From JAWXCM01 sp034408745 (lineage in GTDB: Bacteria > Acidobacteriota > Terriglobia > Bryobacterales > Bryobacteraceae): DNA of 5,838 nt. Numbering within the stretch: the stretch's first letter is position 1; every line of letters starts with the position of its first letter. This document shows, piece after piece, positions 1 to 5,462 of the stretch. The position numbers and the translations under genes were made by a program. The notes beneath the pieces are model-generated. The model ran no database searches and was not told the DNA's origin. It was given only the letters and a program-made list of their open reading frames with translations. The stretch is from contig JAWXCM010000382.1 of the NCBI GenBank assembly GCA_034408745.1, positions 1 to 5,838 on the forward strand, written 5' to 3'.

Positions 1-741
1 CCCCAGGCCCGTTCCCGCGAGCGGCAGCGCAAGTGGCTCGATCTCCTCGGCGACTTAAATAAAACCCATTTAGAGAAAAATCCCGCCGATACCGAACTCG
101 CCGCGCGCATTTATTCCTACGAACTCGCATATAAAATGCAGGCGCACGCCGCCGACGCCATCGACATTGCAAAAGAATCGCAATCCACCCAGAACCTGTA
201 CGGCATCGGCGAAAAGCCGACCGACTTCTTCGGCCGCCAGGCGTTAATGGCCCGCCGCTTAGTCGAGCGGGGTGTCCGCTTCGTACAGCTCTACTCCGGC
301 GGCGGCAACTTCGCCCCCAGCTGGGACGCCCACTTCGACCTCGTCGGCAATCACGGTCTCCACGCCGCCGAAACCGACAAACCCCTCGCCGGCCTGATCA
401 AGGACCTCAAAAGCAAAGGCCTCTTCGATTCCACCCTCATCATTTGGCACGGCGAATTCGGCCGCATGCCCATCTCCCAGCGCATGGACGGCCGCGACCA
501 CAACCCCGACGGCTTCTGCGTATGGCTCGCCGGAGGCGGCATCAAAGGCGGTACAGTAGTCGGCGCAACCGACCAGTACGGCTTCAAGGCAGTAGAAAAC
601 CGCAAATCGGTCTACGACCTCCACGCCACCATCCTCCACCTGCTCGGCATGAATCACGAGAAGCTGACATGGCGCTACAATGGCCGCGAAATGCGGCTCA
701 CAGACGTACATGGGAACCTGATCAAAGAAATCCTGACGTAG
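1..741 (+). CDS. DUF1501 family protein, C-terminal part (5' end outside window)
   Basis: An open frame runs from the first base to TAG at 739-741 and gives 246 residues, about half the length I expect for DUF1501 proteins. The Met at base 136 is internal, because the same frame continues upstream without a stop and reads like the family. Visible family-like segments, in residues of the visible part, are the helix around FGRQALMARRLVERGVRFV (77-95), W-D-A-H (108-111), a strand ending W-H-G-E-F-G-R (149-155), and G-R-D-H-N followed by a glycine-rich stretch (164 on). The C-terminus has the typical 'HLLGMNHEKLTWRYNGRE' type of ending. From family knowledge, DUF1501 proteins have an alkaline-phosphatase/sulfatase-like fold. 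They are usually exported and often sit next to DUF1549/DUF1553 cytochrome-domain genes in Planctomycetes and Acidobacteria; that partner would lie left of the window. The biochemical role is unknown. The family call is firm. Confidence 0.93.
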   Translation, partial: PQARSRERQRKWLDLLGDLNKTHLEKNPADTELAARIYSYELAYKMQAHAADAIDIAKESQSTQNLYGIGEKPTDFFGRQALMARRLVERGVRFVQLYSGGGNFAPSWDAHFDLVGNHGLHAAETDKPLAGLIKDLKSKGLFDSTLIIWHGEFGRMPISQRMDGRDHNPDGFCVWLAGGGIKGGTVVGATDQYGFKAVENRKSVYDLHATILHLLGMNHEKLTWRYNGREMRLTDVHGNLIKEILT

Positions 742-747
742 CCGCGC

Positions 748-753
748 AAGGAG
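748..753 (+). promoter_or_regulatory. Ribosome binding site AAGGAG for the TTG-start small gene
   Basis: AAGGAG lies 8 nt before the TTG at 762-764 and 7 nt after the DUF1501 stop. It is the best Shine-Dalgarno match I noticed in the window, and it decides the start of the small gene: no ATG in that frame sits at a suitable distance from a binding site. Confidence 0.85.
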
Positions 754-761
754 CCTCTGCT

Positions 762-1052
762 TTGACTGACTGGAAGTTTGCCCAGCGAGAACCGAAAGAC
801 CAGCTCGCGCACATCCACCACTTCTCCATGCTCAAAAGGTACGGCCATGGAGAAGTGGTCGAGATCCTGATCACAATCCACGAGTACGTGTCCCCGCCAG
901 ATCCCGGCATGCCGTTCTTCGCACAGGGTGACAAGGAAATGAATCAGCGCACAGCCCCATGCCTGCCCTTCGGCTGGGGCGGTACGCTGCTCGCAGCGCT
1001 CGCAAGCTGCGTCGATCAGATCCGTCGATTCCCTTACGAACCACAGGCCTGA
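762..1052 (+). CDS. Small protein of unknown function (96 aa, TTG start)
   Basis: I do not recognise a named family. The frame from TTG (762) to TGA (1050-1052) encodes 96 residues starting M-T-D-W-K-F-A-Q-R-E-P. The start is chosen on the AAGGAG 8 nt upstream; the frame also continues open to the left, but only as an out-of-frame shadow of DUF1501. Visible features are a polar N-terminus, a central hydrophobic strand-like run (EVVEILITIHEY, about residues 31-42), the segment S-P-P-D-P-G-M-P-F-F-A-Q (44-55), then Q-R-T-A-P and a W-G-containing turn, and a C-terminal amphipathic helix ending R-R-F-P-Y-E. Balanced composition, the aromatic and Pro/Gly pattern, and absence of a signal peptide or membrane segment suggest a small folded cytosolic protein. 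It follows DUF1501 by 20 nt, so co-transcription is likely. A perfect 14-bp inverted repeat lies inside it (817-859), and 20 bp of its 3' part (1002-1021) recur downstream. Confidence 0.82.
   Translation: MTDWKFAQREPKDQLAHIHHFSMLKRYGHGEVVEILITIHEYVSPPDPGMPFFAQGDKEMNQRTAPCLPFGWGGTLLAALASCVDQIRRFPYEPQA
817..859. repeat. Perfect 14-bp inverted repeat, 15-nt spacer, inside the small gene
   Basis: ACCACTTCTCCATG at 817-830 is exactly reverse-complementary to CATGGAGAAGTGGT at 846-859, with a 15-nt spacer (831-845). It lies within the coding frame, over residues around H-H-F-S-M and H-G-E-V-V. In RNA it would form a long stable stem. No T-run follows, so it does not look like an intrinsic terminator. 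It could be an mRNA stem, an operator-like palindrome, or a trace of an inverted duplication. Confidence 0.8.
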
Positions 1053-1090
1053 AGCCTGCTCCACATCGCCGAAACCACCCGCCATTTCCT

Positions 1091-1162
1091 GCCGGGCAGC
1101 CGCGCATCTTAAGCCACGAGAGTCCCCGCGCCCGCCCGCAGCACGGGCAGCACTCGATACAA
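1091..1162 (-). pseudogene. Possible third, decayed copy of the FAH C-terminal segment
   Basis: Bases 1096-1132 align without gaps to 1376-1412 of the intact FAH gene with 27 of 37 identical by eye, starting with 10 exact matches. Read on the minus strand, the stretch gives L-Y-R-V-L-P-V-L-R-A-G-A-G-T-L-V-A, then a stop (TAA, 1111-1109), then D-A-R-L-P-G. The intact protein has L-Y-R-A-N-P-V, five more residues, then V-L-L-T-G-T-G-I-I-V-T-E-E-A-R-L-L-P-G. The shared order of L-Y-R, P-V, G-x-G, V, A-R-L and P-G suggests a degraded copy with small deletions. GC-rich sequence can produce such matches by chance, so this is tentative. Confidence 0.35.
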
Positions 1163-1165
1163 ACA

Positions 1166-1185
1166 GCAAGCTGCGTCGATCAGAT
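1166..1185. repeat. 20-bp direct repeat of 1002-1021 (from the small gene)
   Basis: GCAAGCTGCGTCGATCAGAT occurs exactly at 1002-1021, where it encodes part of the small gene's C-terminal helix, and again at 1166-1185. The second copy ends exactly where the FAH-derived fragment begins (1186), so the two pieces are fused without a spacer. The bases on either side of the 20 bp do not match between the two sites. Confidence 0.85.
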
Positions 1186-1293
1186 GCTCACGCTGATACT
1201 GCACACATCGCCAGGCAGCAGCCGCGCTTCCTCCGTCACGATAATCCCCGTACCGGTCAGCAACACCGACCCCGACGGAACCAGATCCGCCCT
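1186..1293 (-). pseudogene. Duplicated 3' fragment of the FAH-family gene
   Basis: Bases 1186-1282 match 1344-1440 of the intact FAH gene at 96 of 97 positions, offset 158 bp. The single difference (C1246 versus T1404) is a silent Gly codon change. Read on the minus strand, it repeats V-P-S-G-S-V-L-L-T-G-T-G-I-I-V-T-E-E and then A-R-L-L-P-G-D-V-C-S-I-S-V-S, followed by Ile and a TGA at 1182-1180. Beyond 1282 the match drops sharply but seems to continue as R-A-D-L-V-P against R-A-N-P-V-P. There is no start, no catalytic part, and the offset is not a multiple of three, so this is a remnant and not a gene. Confidence 0.88.
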
Positions 1294-1301
1294 GCAAGCC
1301 C

Positions 1302-2150
1302 CTACTCCACAATCGCAGCGGGATTGCTCAGCGTGCCGATCCCGCTCACGCTGATACTGCACACATCGCCAGGCAGCAGCCGCGCTTCCTCCGTCACGAT
1401 AATTCCCGTACCGGTCAGCAACACCGACCCCGACGGAACCGGATTCGCGCGATAAAGATAAGAAATCAAATCCTCGAATTTCCGCGCAATTTTCGCCGTA
1501 GATACCGAGCCCTCGAAAATCGTCTGCTCCCCGCGCATAATCGTGCACGTCATATCCAGCGCATACGGGTCGCCAATCTCATCCGGCGTCACAATCCACG
1601 GACCCAGTGAACAGCACGCCGTGAACACCTTCGACTGCGGCAGATACAACGGATTCTCGCGCTCAATATCCCACGCCGAAACATCGTTGCTGATCGTGTA
1701 CCCTACAATCGAGCCCCGCGTCCCCAGCACCAGCGCCAGTTCCGGCTCCGGAGCCGTGAACTTCGAATCGAAGCGAATCCCAATCGCCTGACCCGGGCCT
1801 ACACACACCCGCGCTCCGCCCTTCGAGAAAATCTCCGGCCGGGGACTGTGGTGCACGTGAGCATAGAAGCCTTCGCGAGTCCCATGCTCCGCATCCCGAA
1901 ACGCCGCGCTCGATTCATACGTGCAGCCGCAGGCCCACACTTCTTTGGGATGCAGCGGAATAATCGGAACCGAGGGTTCCTTGTGCTTCGACGCCAGGCG
2001 CGTGGCCACCTTCGACAGACTGGTGCCCTCCATCTCAGCGAGGCGAATCAGATCGTACAGCGAGTAGTCGGGAATAGGCCGTGCACACCCATCCGCCTCG
2101 AAAATCGCCGCGGTCGTGTTGTTCAGGTATCGGATTTGTCCAAGTCGCAT
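1302..2150 (-). CDS. Fumarylacetoacetate hydrolase (FAH) family protein, likely 2-keto-3-deoxy-sugar-acid dehydratase type
   Basis: 282 residues. The start is the ATG at 2150-2148, with GGAG (2163-2160) 9 nt upstream; the frame is open further but those 33 residues are polar and unlike the family. The start fits the family N-terminus, M-R-L-G-Q-I-R. The N-terminal third includes Y-S-L-Y-D-L-I-R-L, then H-P-K-E-V-W-A-C-G-C-T-Y-E-S-S marks entry to the FAH domain. The metal-binding pattern is present: E135 and E137 in P-E-P-E-L, D156 in S-N-D-V-S-A-W-D-I-E, and a lysine at 174 in P-Q-S-K-V-F. The end is the usual V-P-S-G-S-V-L-L-T-G-T-G and P-G-D-V. Family members cleave, isomerise or dehydrate 2-keto acids with a divalent metal. 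The W-x-x-G-x-T-Y-E-S-S and N-P-L-Y-L-P-Q-S-K segments resemble 2-keto-3-deoxy-D-arabinonate dehydratases, but substrate is inference. Cytosolic. Its 3' end is duplicated downstream. Confidence 0.92.
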   Translation of the reverse strand: MRLGQIRYLNNTTAAIFEADGCARPIPDYSLYDLIRLAEMEGTSLSKVATRLASKHKEPSVPIIPLHPKEVWACGCTYESSAAFRDAEHGTREGFYAHVHHSPRPEIFSKGGARVCVGPGQAIGIRFDSKFTAPEPELALVLGTRGSIVGYTISNDVSAWDIERENPLYLPQSKVFTACCSLGPWIVTPDEIGDPYALDMTCTIMRGEQTIFEGSVSTAKIARKFEDLISYLYRANPVPSGSVLLTGTGIIVTEEARLLPGDVCSISVSGIGTLSNPAAIVE

Positions 2151-2159
2151 GCGGTAACG

Positions 2160-2163
2160 CTCC
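2160..2163 (-). promoter_or_regulatory. Ribosome binding site GGAG supporting the FAH start
   Basis: On the minus strand GGAG precedes the ATG at 2150 by 9 nt. It favours this Met over the longer open frame that would extend to 2249 and would run into the S9 peptidase coding sequence. Confidence 0.6.
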
Positions 2164-2183
2164 AGATTATCACTGCGGGCCGC

Positions 2184-2189
2184 TACAAT
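2184..2189 (+). promoter_or_regulatory. Candidate -10 element TACAAT for the S9 peptidase gene
   Basis: TACAAT differs from TATAAT at one base and ends 9 nt before the ATG at 2199. Transcription would begin about 2-3 nt before the start codon, giving a nearly leaderless mRNA, which would fit the lack of a Shine-Dalgarno sequence there. No convincing -35 element is visible at 16-18 bp spacing. Confidence 0.4.
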
Positions 2190-2198
2190 GGCCGAATC

Positions 2199-4130
2199 AT
2201 GTTTCGATGCATCTTCCTGCTGCTGGCCGCGGCTGCTCTCCAGGCACAATCACTTTCCGGCGTCCTCGACAGCATCGCCAAAACCACCAGCTACGAAGAC
2301 ATCGCAATCTCCGCCGACGGCACCCGCATCGCGTGGTCACAGTCGCGCGAAGGCATCGGCGGCCGCCTCCACGTAGCCTCAGCAAAAGCAGGTGCCGGCA
2401 CCGAGCCCCACGACATCGGCACCGGGGATCGCGAAGACTCCGAACCAGCCTTTTCCCCCGATTCGAAACGCCTCGCCTTCTTCCGCACCATCAGCGGCCA
2501 GAAGCAGCTTTTCGTAGCAACAGCCGACGGTGCCGCAGCGCAGGTCAAAACGAAACTGAAGGGATACGCCGCCCGCCCAAGGTGGTCCCACGACGGCACA
2601 CGCGTGGCATTCCTCTACATCGAAGGTGCCGGCGGTGGCGGCCCCCTCACATCCTCGACATCCCTCACCGGAGTCATCGACGCCGAGATCCACAACCAGC
2701 GCATCGCCGTCCTCGACGTCGCCTCAGGCGCACTCCGTCAGCCCTCCCCCGCCGACCTCCACGTCTACGACTTCGACTGGTCTCCCGACGACAAACACTT
2801 CGCCGTAACAGCCGCACCCGGCCCCGGCGACAACAACTGGTGGATCGCCCAGCTCCACACCATCGACGCCGCCACCGGCGCAGCCAATGCCATCTACAAA
2901 CCAAAGTGGCAGCTCGCCATCCCACGCTGGTCCCCTGACGGCAAGACCATCGCCTTCATCGAAGGCATCATGAGCGACGAGGGCTTCCACGGAGGCGACG
3001 TCTTCACCATCCCCGCCACGGAAGGCGCCCAGCCCACCAACCGCACCCCGAATCGCAAGGCTTCCCCCAGCTCCTTCTACTGGCTCGACAACAACCGCCT
3101 CATGATGACCGAAGCAGCCTCGGGCGGAGTCGGCATAGTCGAACTCTCCCTCCACAACGGCGAAGTCCGAACCCTCTGGAATGGCGCCGAACGGCTCTGG
3201 GCCTTCGGCAACTTCCCTAACCTCGCAGTCTCAGCCGACGGCAAGACCGTCGCAGCCGTACGTAGCGACTTCAGCACGCCTCCGGAAGTCTGGGCAGGCG
3301 CCCCAGGCTCGTGGAAGAAGCTCACCAACACAAACGCCGCTGTGCGTCCCTCGTGGGGCAAATCAGAGAGCGTCGAGTGGGTCAGCGACGGCGCACGGGT
3401 CCAGGGCTGGCTCATGCAGCCGGCCAACATGCAGCCCGGCCGCCGCTATCCAATGGCCGTCGTCATCCACGGCGGCCCCGCCAATCAGGCCAGCGCAAAG
3501 TGGCCCTCCTTCTACGCCTTCGAACAGGTGCTCTCCAACGCAGGATATTTTGTGTTCCAGCCCAATCCCCGCGGCAGCTACGGACAGGGTGAAGCATTCA
3601 CTCAGGCCAACGTCAAAGACTTCGGCCACGGCGACCTTCGAGACATCCTGTCCGGCGTCGACGCCGTCCTCGCGAAGCATCCCGTCGACCCCGCCCGCCT
3701 CGCCGTCACCGGCTGGAGTTACGGCGGCTTCATGACCATGTGGACCGTCACCCAGACCAACCGGTTCAAAGCCGCCATGGCCGGCGCCGGAATCGCCAAC
3801 TGGCAGAGCTATTACGGAGAGAATCTCATCGACCAGTGGATGGTCCCCTACTTCGGCGCCACCGTCTACGACGACCCCGCCGTCTACCGCAAAAGTTCAC
3901 CCATCGAGTTCATCAAAAACGTCAAAACCCCGACCCTCGTCCTCGTCGGCGAAAACGATCACGAGTGCCCCGCCCCGCAGTCATGGGAGTTCTGGCACGC
4001 ACTCCGGACCCTCGGAGTAAAAACGCAGCTGGTCGTATACAAAGGCGAGGGCCACTTATTGATGGACCCGAAGAATCGCCGCGACATGCATCGGCGTCTC
4101 GTCGAATGGTTCAACGAGAATCTGAAGTAG
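2199..4130 (+). CDS. Secreted S9 family peptidase (prolyl oligopeptidase / acylaminoacyl-peptidase type)
   Basis: 643 residues from ATG 2199 to TAG 4128-4130. This start gives a clear Sec signal peptide, M-F-R-C-I-F-L-L-L-A-A-A-A-L-Q-A-Q, with likely cleavage after A-L-Q-A (about residue 16). The frame is open far upstream, but that part is antisense to the FAH gene and discarded. Residues about 30-360 form a beta-propeller with recurring W/S-x-D-G or S-P-D-x-K motifs (I-S-A-D-G-T, F-S-P-D-S-K, W-S-H-D-G-T, W-S-P-D-D-K, W-S-P-D-G-K, V-S-A-D-G-K). The alpha/beta-hydrolase domain follows: H-G-G-P at 424-427 for the oxyanion region, nucleophile S507 in G-W-S-Y-G-G, D587 in G-E-N-D-H-E-C-P, and H619 in G-E-G-H. 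The triad is complete, so the enzyme is probably active and cleaves short peptides, perhaps dipeptides or N-blocked ends, in the periplasm or outside. Length fits the S9C group; exact specificity cannot be read from sequence. Confidence 0.95.
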   Translation: MFRCIFLLLAAAALQAQSLSGVLDSIAKTTSYEDIAISADGTRIAWSQSREGIGGRLHVASAKAGAGTEPHDIGTGDREDSEPAFSPDSKRLAFFRTISGQKQLFVATADGAAAQVKTKLKGYAARPRWSHDGTRVAFLYIEGAGGGGPLTSSTSLTGVIDAEIHNQRIAVLDVASGALRQPSPADLHVYDFDWSPDDKHFAVTAAPGPGDNNWWIAQLHTIDAATGAANAIYKPKWQLAIPRWSPDGKTIAFIEGIMSDEGFHGGDVFTIPATEGAQPTNRTPNRKASPSSFYWLDNNRLMMTEAASGGVGIVELSLHNGEVRTLWNGAERLWAFGNFPNLAVSADGKTVAAVRSDFSTPPEVWAGAPGSWKKLTNTNAAVRPSWGKSESVEWVSDGARVQGWLMQPANMQPGRRYPMAVVIHGGPANQASAKWPSFYAFEQVLSNAGYFVFQPNPRGSYGQGEAFTQANVKDFGHGDLRDILSGVDAVLAKHPVDPARLAVTGWSYGGFMTMWTVTQTNRFKAAMAGAGIANWQSYYGENLIDQWMVPYFGATVYDDPAVYRKSSPIEFIKNVKTPTLVLVGENDHECPAPQSWEFWHALRTLGVKTQLVVYKGEGHLLMDPKNRRDMHRRLVEWFNENLK

Positions 4131-4192
4131 GCACTTTTCTGTGCCCTCCGGTTAAGCCTCACCAGCGAAGCCCCGTCTCCAGATCACAACCC

Positions 4193-4636
4193 ATGGACCG
4201 CCAACTTCAAATCGGACGCCTCCTCATCACCCTCGTACTCCTCGCCACTGCCGTGCTTTCGTTTGCCCTCGACTGGAGCCGCAACCACCTCCTCAACCCG
4301 CTCTGGCACCCACATGCCCGATTCCACGGAGCCCTGCTCCTGTTCCTGCTCGCCGGCGTCAACGCGACATCCATCTACCTGCTCTGGCGACACTCCCTGG
4401 AACCCGCCGTCATGATCCGCGCCGCCGCCCTCTTCTCCCTCTGCTTCTGGACACCGCTCTTCTACATCACCTCCGTGCTCCCCGGCTCCACATCGTGGGC
4501 TGGCGACCCCACCCATGACCCGCGACTCAACGGCAGCATCGTCACCCCGAACCTGCTCGTCGCCGCGGCGTTCGTAGTCATCAGCTGCATCACCCTCTGG
4601 CTCAGCCGCCACCGCACCGCAACAGCCCCACAATGA
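4193..4636 (+). CDS. Four-helix integral membrane protein of unknown function (DUF6640-like?)
   Basis: 147 residues from ATG 4193 to TGA 4634-4636. Four hydrophobic segments are visible at about 9-27, 45-65, 75-96 and 119-137, with charged ends (R-Q before the first, R-H-R after the last), so it is an inner-membrane protein. Between helices 1 and 2 is N-x-x-W-H-P-H-A-R-F-H (about 35-45), a likely conserved loop. Between helices 3 and 4 is a loop with D-P-T-H-D-P-R-L-N-G. From memory the H-A-R-F-H loop and four-helix layout resemble DUF6640, but I hold that loosely. The 62-bp gap after the S9 stop has no good ribosome binding site or terminator, so read-through from the peptidase gene is possible. 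The stop overlaps the next start (ATGA), so the protein is probably made together with the methyltransferase. No function can be given. Confidence 0.8.
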   Translation: MDRQLQIGRLLITLVLLATAVLSFALDWSRNHLLNPLWHPHARFHGALLLFLLAGVNATSIYLLWRHSLEPAVMIRAAALFSLCFWTPLFYITSVLPGSTSWAGDPTHDPRLNGSIVTPNLLVAAAFVVISCITLWLSRHRTATAPQ

Positions 4637-5454
4637 ACAACACCGCCACACAGTTCCCCAGAACCCACAAATACAACCCGAAATGGATCGCAGCCAGCGC
4701 AAGCGGCGGCGCCAACTCCCTCTGGCTCGCCGAGTGGCTCACCTCAGCCCTCCACCTCGAGCCCGGAATGCGCGTGCTCGACCTCGGCTGTGGACGCGCC
4801 GCCTCATCCATCTTCCTCGCCCGTGAATTCGGCGTACAGGTCTGGGCCGCCGACCTCTGGTTCAGCCCCGACGAAAATCGGACCCGCATCCACAACGCCG
4901 GAGAGCAAGACAGCGTCTTCCCCATCCACGCCGACGCCCGAGCCCTCCCCTTCAGCCCAGGGTTCTTCGACGTCATCGTCGCCATCGACTCATTCCTCTA
5001 CTTCGGAACCGACGACCTCTACCTCAACTACATCGCCCGTTTCCTCAAACCCACCGGCACCCTCGCCATAGCCGGAGCCGGATTCACACGGGAACTCGAG
5101 TACCCCGTACCCCAGCACCTCCGCAAATGGTGGACTCCCGACATGGTTTGTCTCCACTCCGCCGACTGGTGGAGCCATCACTGGAAGCGAACCGACATCG
5201 TCGACATCGACACCGCCGGCACGATGCCCGACGGCTGGCAGCGCTGGCTCGACTGGCAGCGCTTCATCGCCCCCGACAACACCCTCGAAATCGAAGCCCT
5301 CGAAGCAGACCGCGGCGACTGCCTCACCTACATCCGCGTCATCGCCCACCGCCGCCCCGAAGCCCTCCTCTCCGAGCCCGTCACTTCAGTCCCACCCGCC
5401 TGCGAACACCACCCGCTTCTCCATTCCCCAGCCGAAGCCCCTGTGCCAAAATAG
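4633..5454 (+). CDS. Class I SAM-dependent methyltransferase
   Basis: 273 residues, ATG 4633 overlapping the previous TGA as ATGA. There is no ribosome binding site of its own, which fits translational coupling. The Rossmann fold is clear: motif I V-L-D-L-G-C-G-R-A at 48-56 for SAM binding, an acidic residue D74 at the end of the second strand (V-W-A-A-D-L-W), H-A-D-A-R-A-L-P-F with D101 for the adenine site, F-D-V-I-V-A-I-D-S at 112-120, then F-L-K-P-T-G-T-L-A-I-A-G. The middle and C-terminal parts are Trp- and His-rich (K-W-W-T-P, S-A-D-W-W-S-H-H-W) and the last 35 or so residues are Pro-rich and probably disordered. The fold resembles UbiE/small-molecule methyltransferases, so a small metabolite is more likely than DNA or RNA, but no substrate can be named. 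Cytosolic, with a possible functional link to the membrane protein just upstream. Confidence 0.92.
   Translation: MNNTATQFPRTHKYNPKWIAASASGGANSLWLAEWLTSALHLEPGMRVLDLGCGRAASSIFLAREFGVQVWAADLWFSPDENRTRIHNAGEQDSVFPIHADARALPFSPGFFDVIVAIDSFLYFGTDDLYLNYIARFLKPTGTLAIAGAGFTRELEYPVPQHLRKWWTPDMVCLHSADWWSHHWKRTDIVDIDTAGTMPDGWQRWLDWQRFIAPDNTLEIEALEADRGDCLTYIRVIAHRRPEALLSEPVTSVPPACEHHPLLHSPAEAPVPK
5442..5452 (+). promoter_or_regulatory. Candidate extended -10 promoter for the winged-helix regulator
   Basis: TGTGCCAAAAT contains TGn followed by CAAAAT (5447-5452), an extended -10 pattern with four of six -10 matches. It ends 10 nt before the ATG at 5463, so the transcript would start only a few bases before the start codon. 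It overlaps the end of the methyltransferase gene. This is the same close spacing as at 2184-2189. No Shine-Dalgarno is present. Confidence 0.4.
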
Positions 5455-5462
5455 AGCCACTC

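Larger units (their letters stand above)
1053..1301. other. Gene-free region between convergent genes, made of duplicated fragments
   Basis: This 249-bp stretch separates the stop of the small plus-strand gene from the stop of the minus-strand FAH gene. I see no gene and no clear terminator. It holds a near-identical partial copy of the FAH 3' end (1186-1293), a 20-bp copy of part of the small gene (1166-1185) directly abutting it, and a weaker stretch at 1091-1162 that resembles the same FAH segment. About 1053-1090 is unassigned. Short GC stems (such as 1134-1138 with 1144-1148) lack a T-tract. Confidence 0.7.

Noticed and set aside
444..761. Arg- and Pro-rich plus-strand frame continuous with the small gene
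   Set aside because: The composition is typical of a shadow of a GC-rich gene (DUF1501 in another frame). The real start is the TTG at 762.
1044..1058. 5-bp stem CAGGC/GCCTG over the stop of the small gene
   Set aside because: Too short and without a T-tract; stems like this are frequent in GC-rich DNA.
1053..1301. Remnant of an insertion sequence or attachment site as the cause of the repeats
   Set aside because: No terminal inverted repeats, transposase fragment, integrase or tRNA is present; the repeated pieces come from the two neighbouring genes.
1180..1548. Minus-strand frame of 122 residues that ends in the FAH-like C-terminus
   Set aside because: Its first part is an out-of-frame shadow of the FAH gene. 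It reaches the duplicated fragment's frame only because the 158-bp offset shifts the phase. It has no independent start signal.
2166..2171. Minus-strand GATAAT as a -10 element for the FAH gene
   Set aside because: Transcription would begin at or after the GGAG ribosome binding site at 2163-2160, removing it from the mRNA, and no -35 is visible.
1848..2198. Upstream extension of the S9 peptidase frame by 117 residues
   Set aside because: It runs antisense through the FAH gene, has no family resemblance, and would hide the clear signal peptide that begins at 2199.
2151..2249. Upstream extension of the FAH frame by 33 residues
   Set aside because: It overlaps the S9 signal peptide region, is polar and unlike the family, and the Met at 2150 has a GGAG at good spacing.
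4130..4145. Short hairpin GGCAC-TTTTCT-GTGCC just after the S9 stop
   Set aside because: The stem is only 5 bp and no T-run follows, so it is not supported as a terminator.
2081..5071. Many long open frames antisense to or overlapping the S9 peptidase, membrane protein and methyltransferase genes
   Set aside because: Their low-complexity Arg/Pro/Ser or Gly/Val/Ala-rich translations follow from the GC-rich codon use of the real genes; none shows a domain or a start signal.
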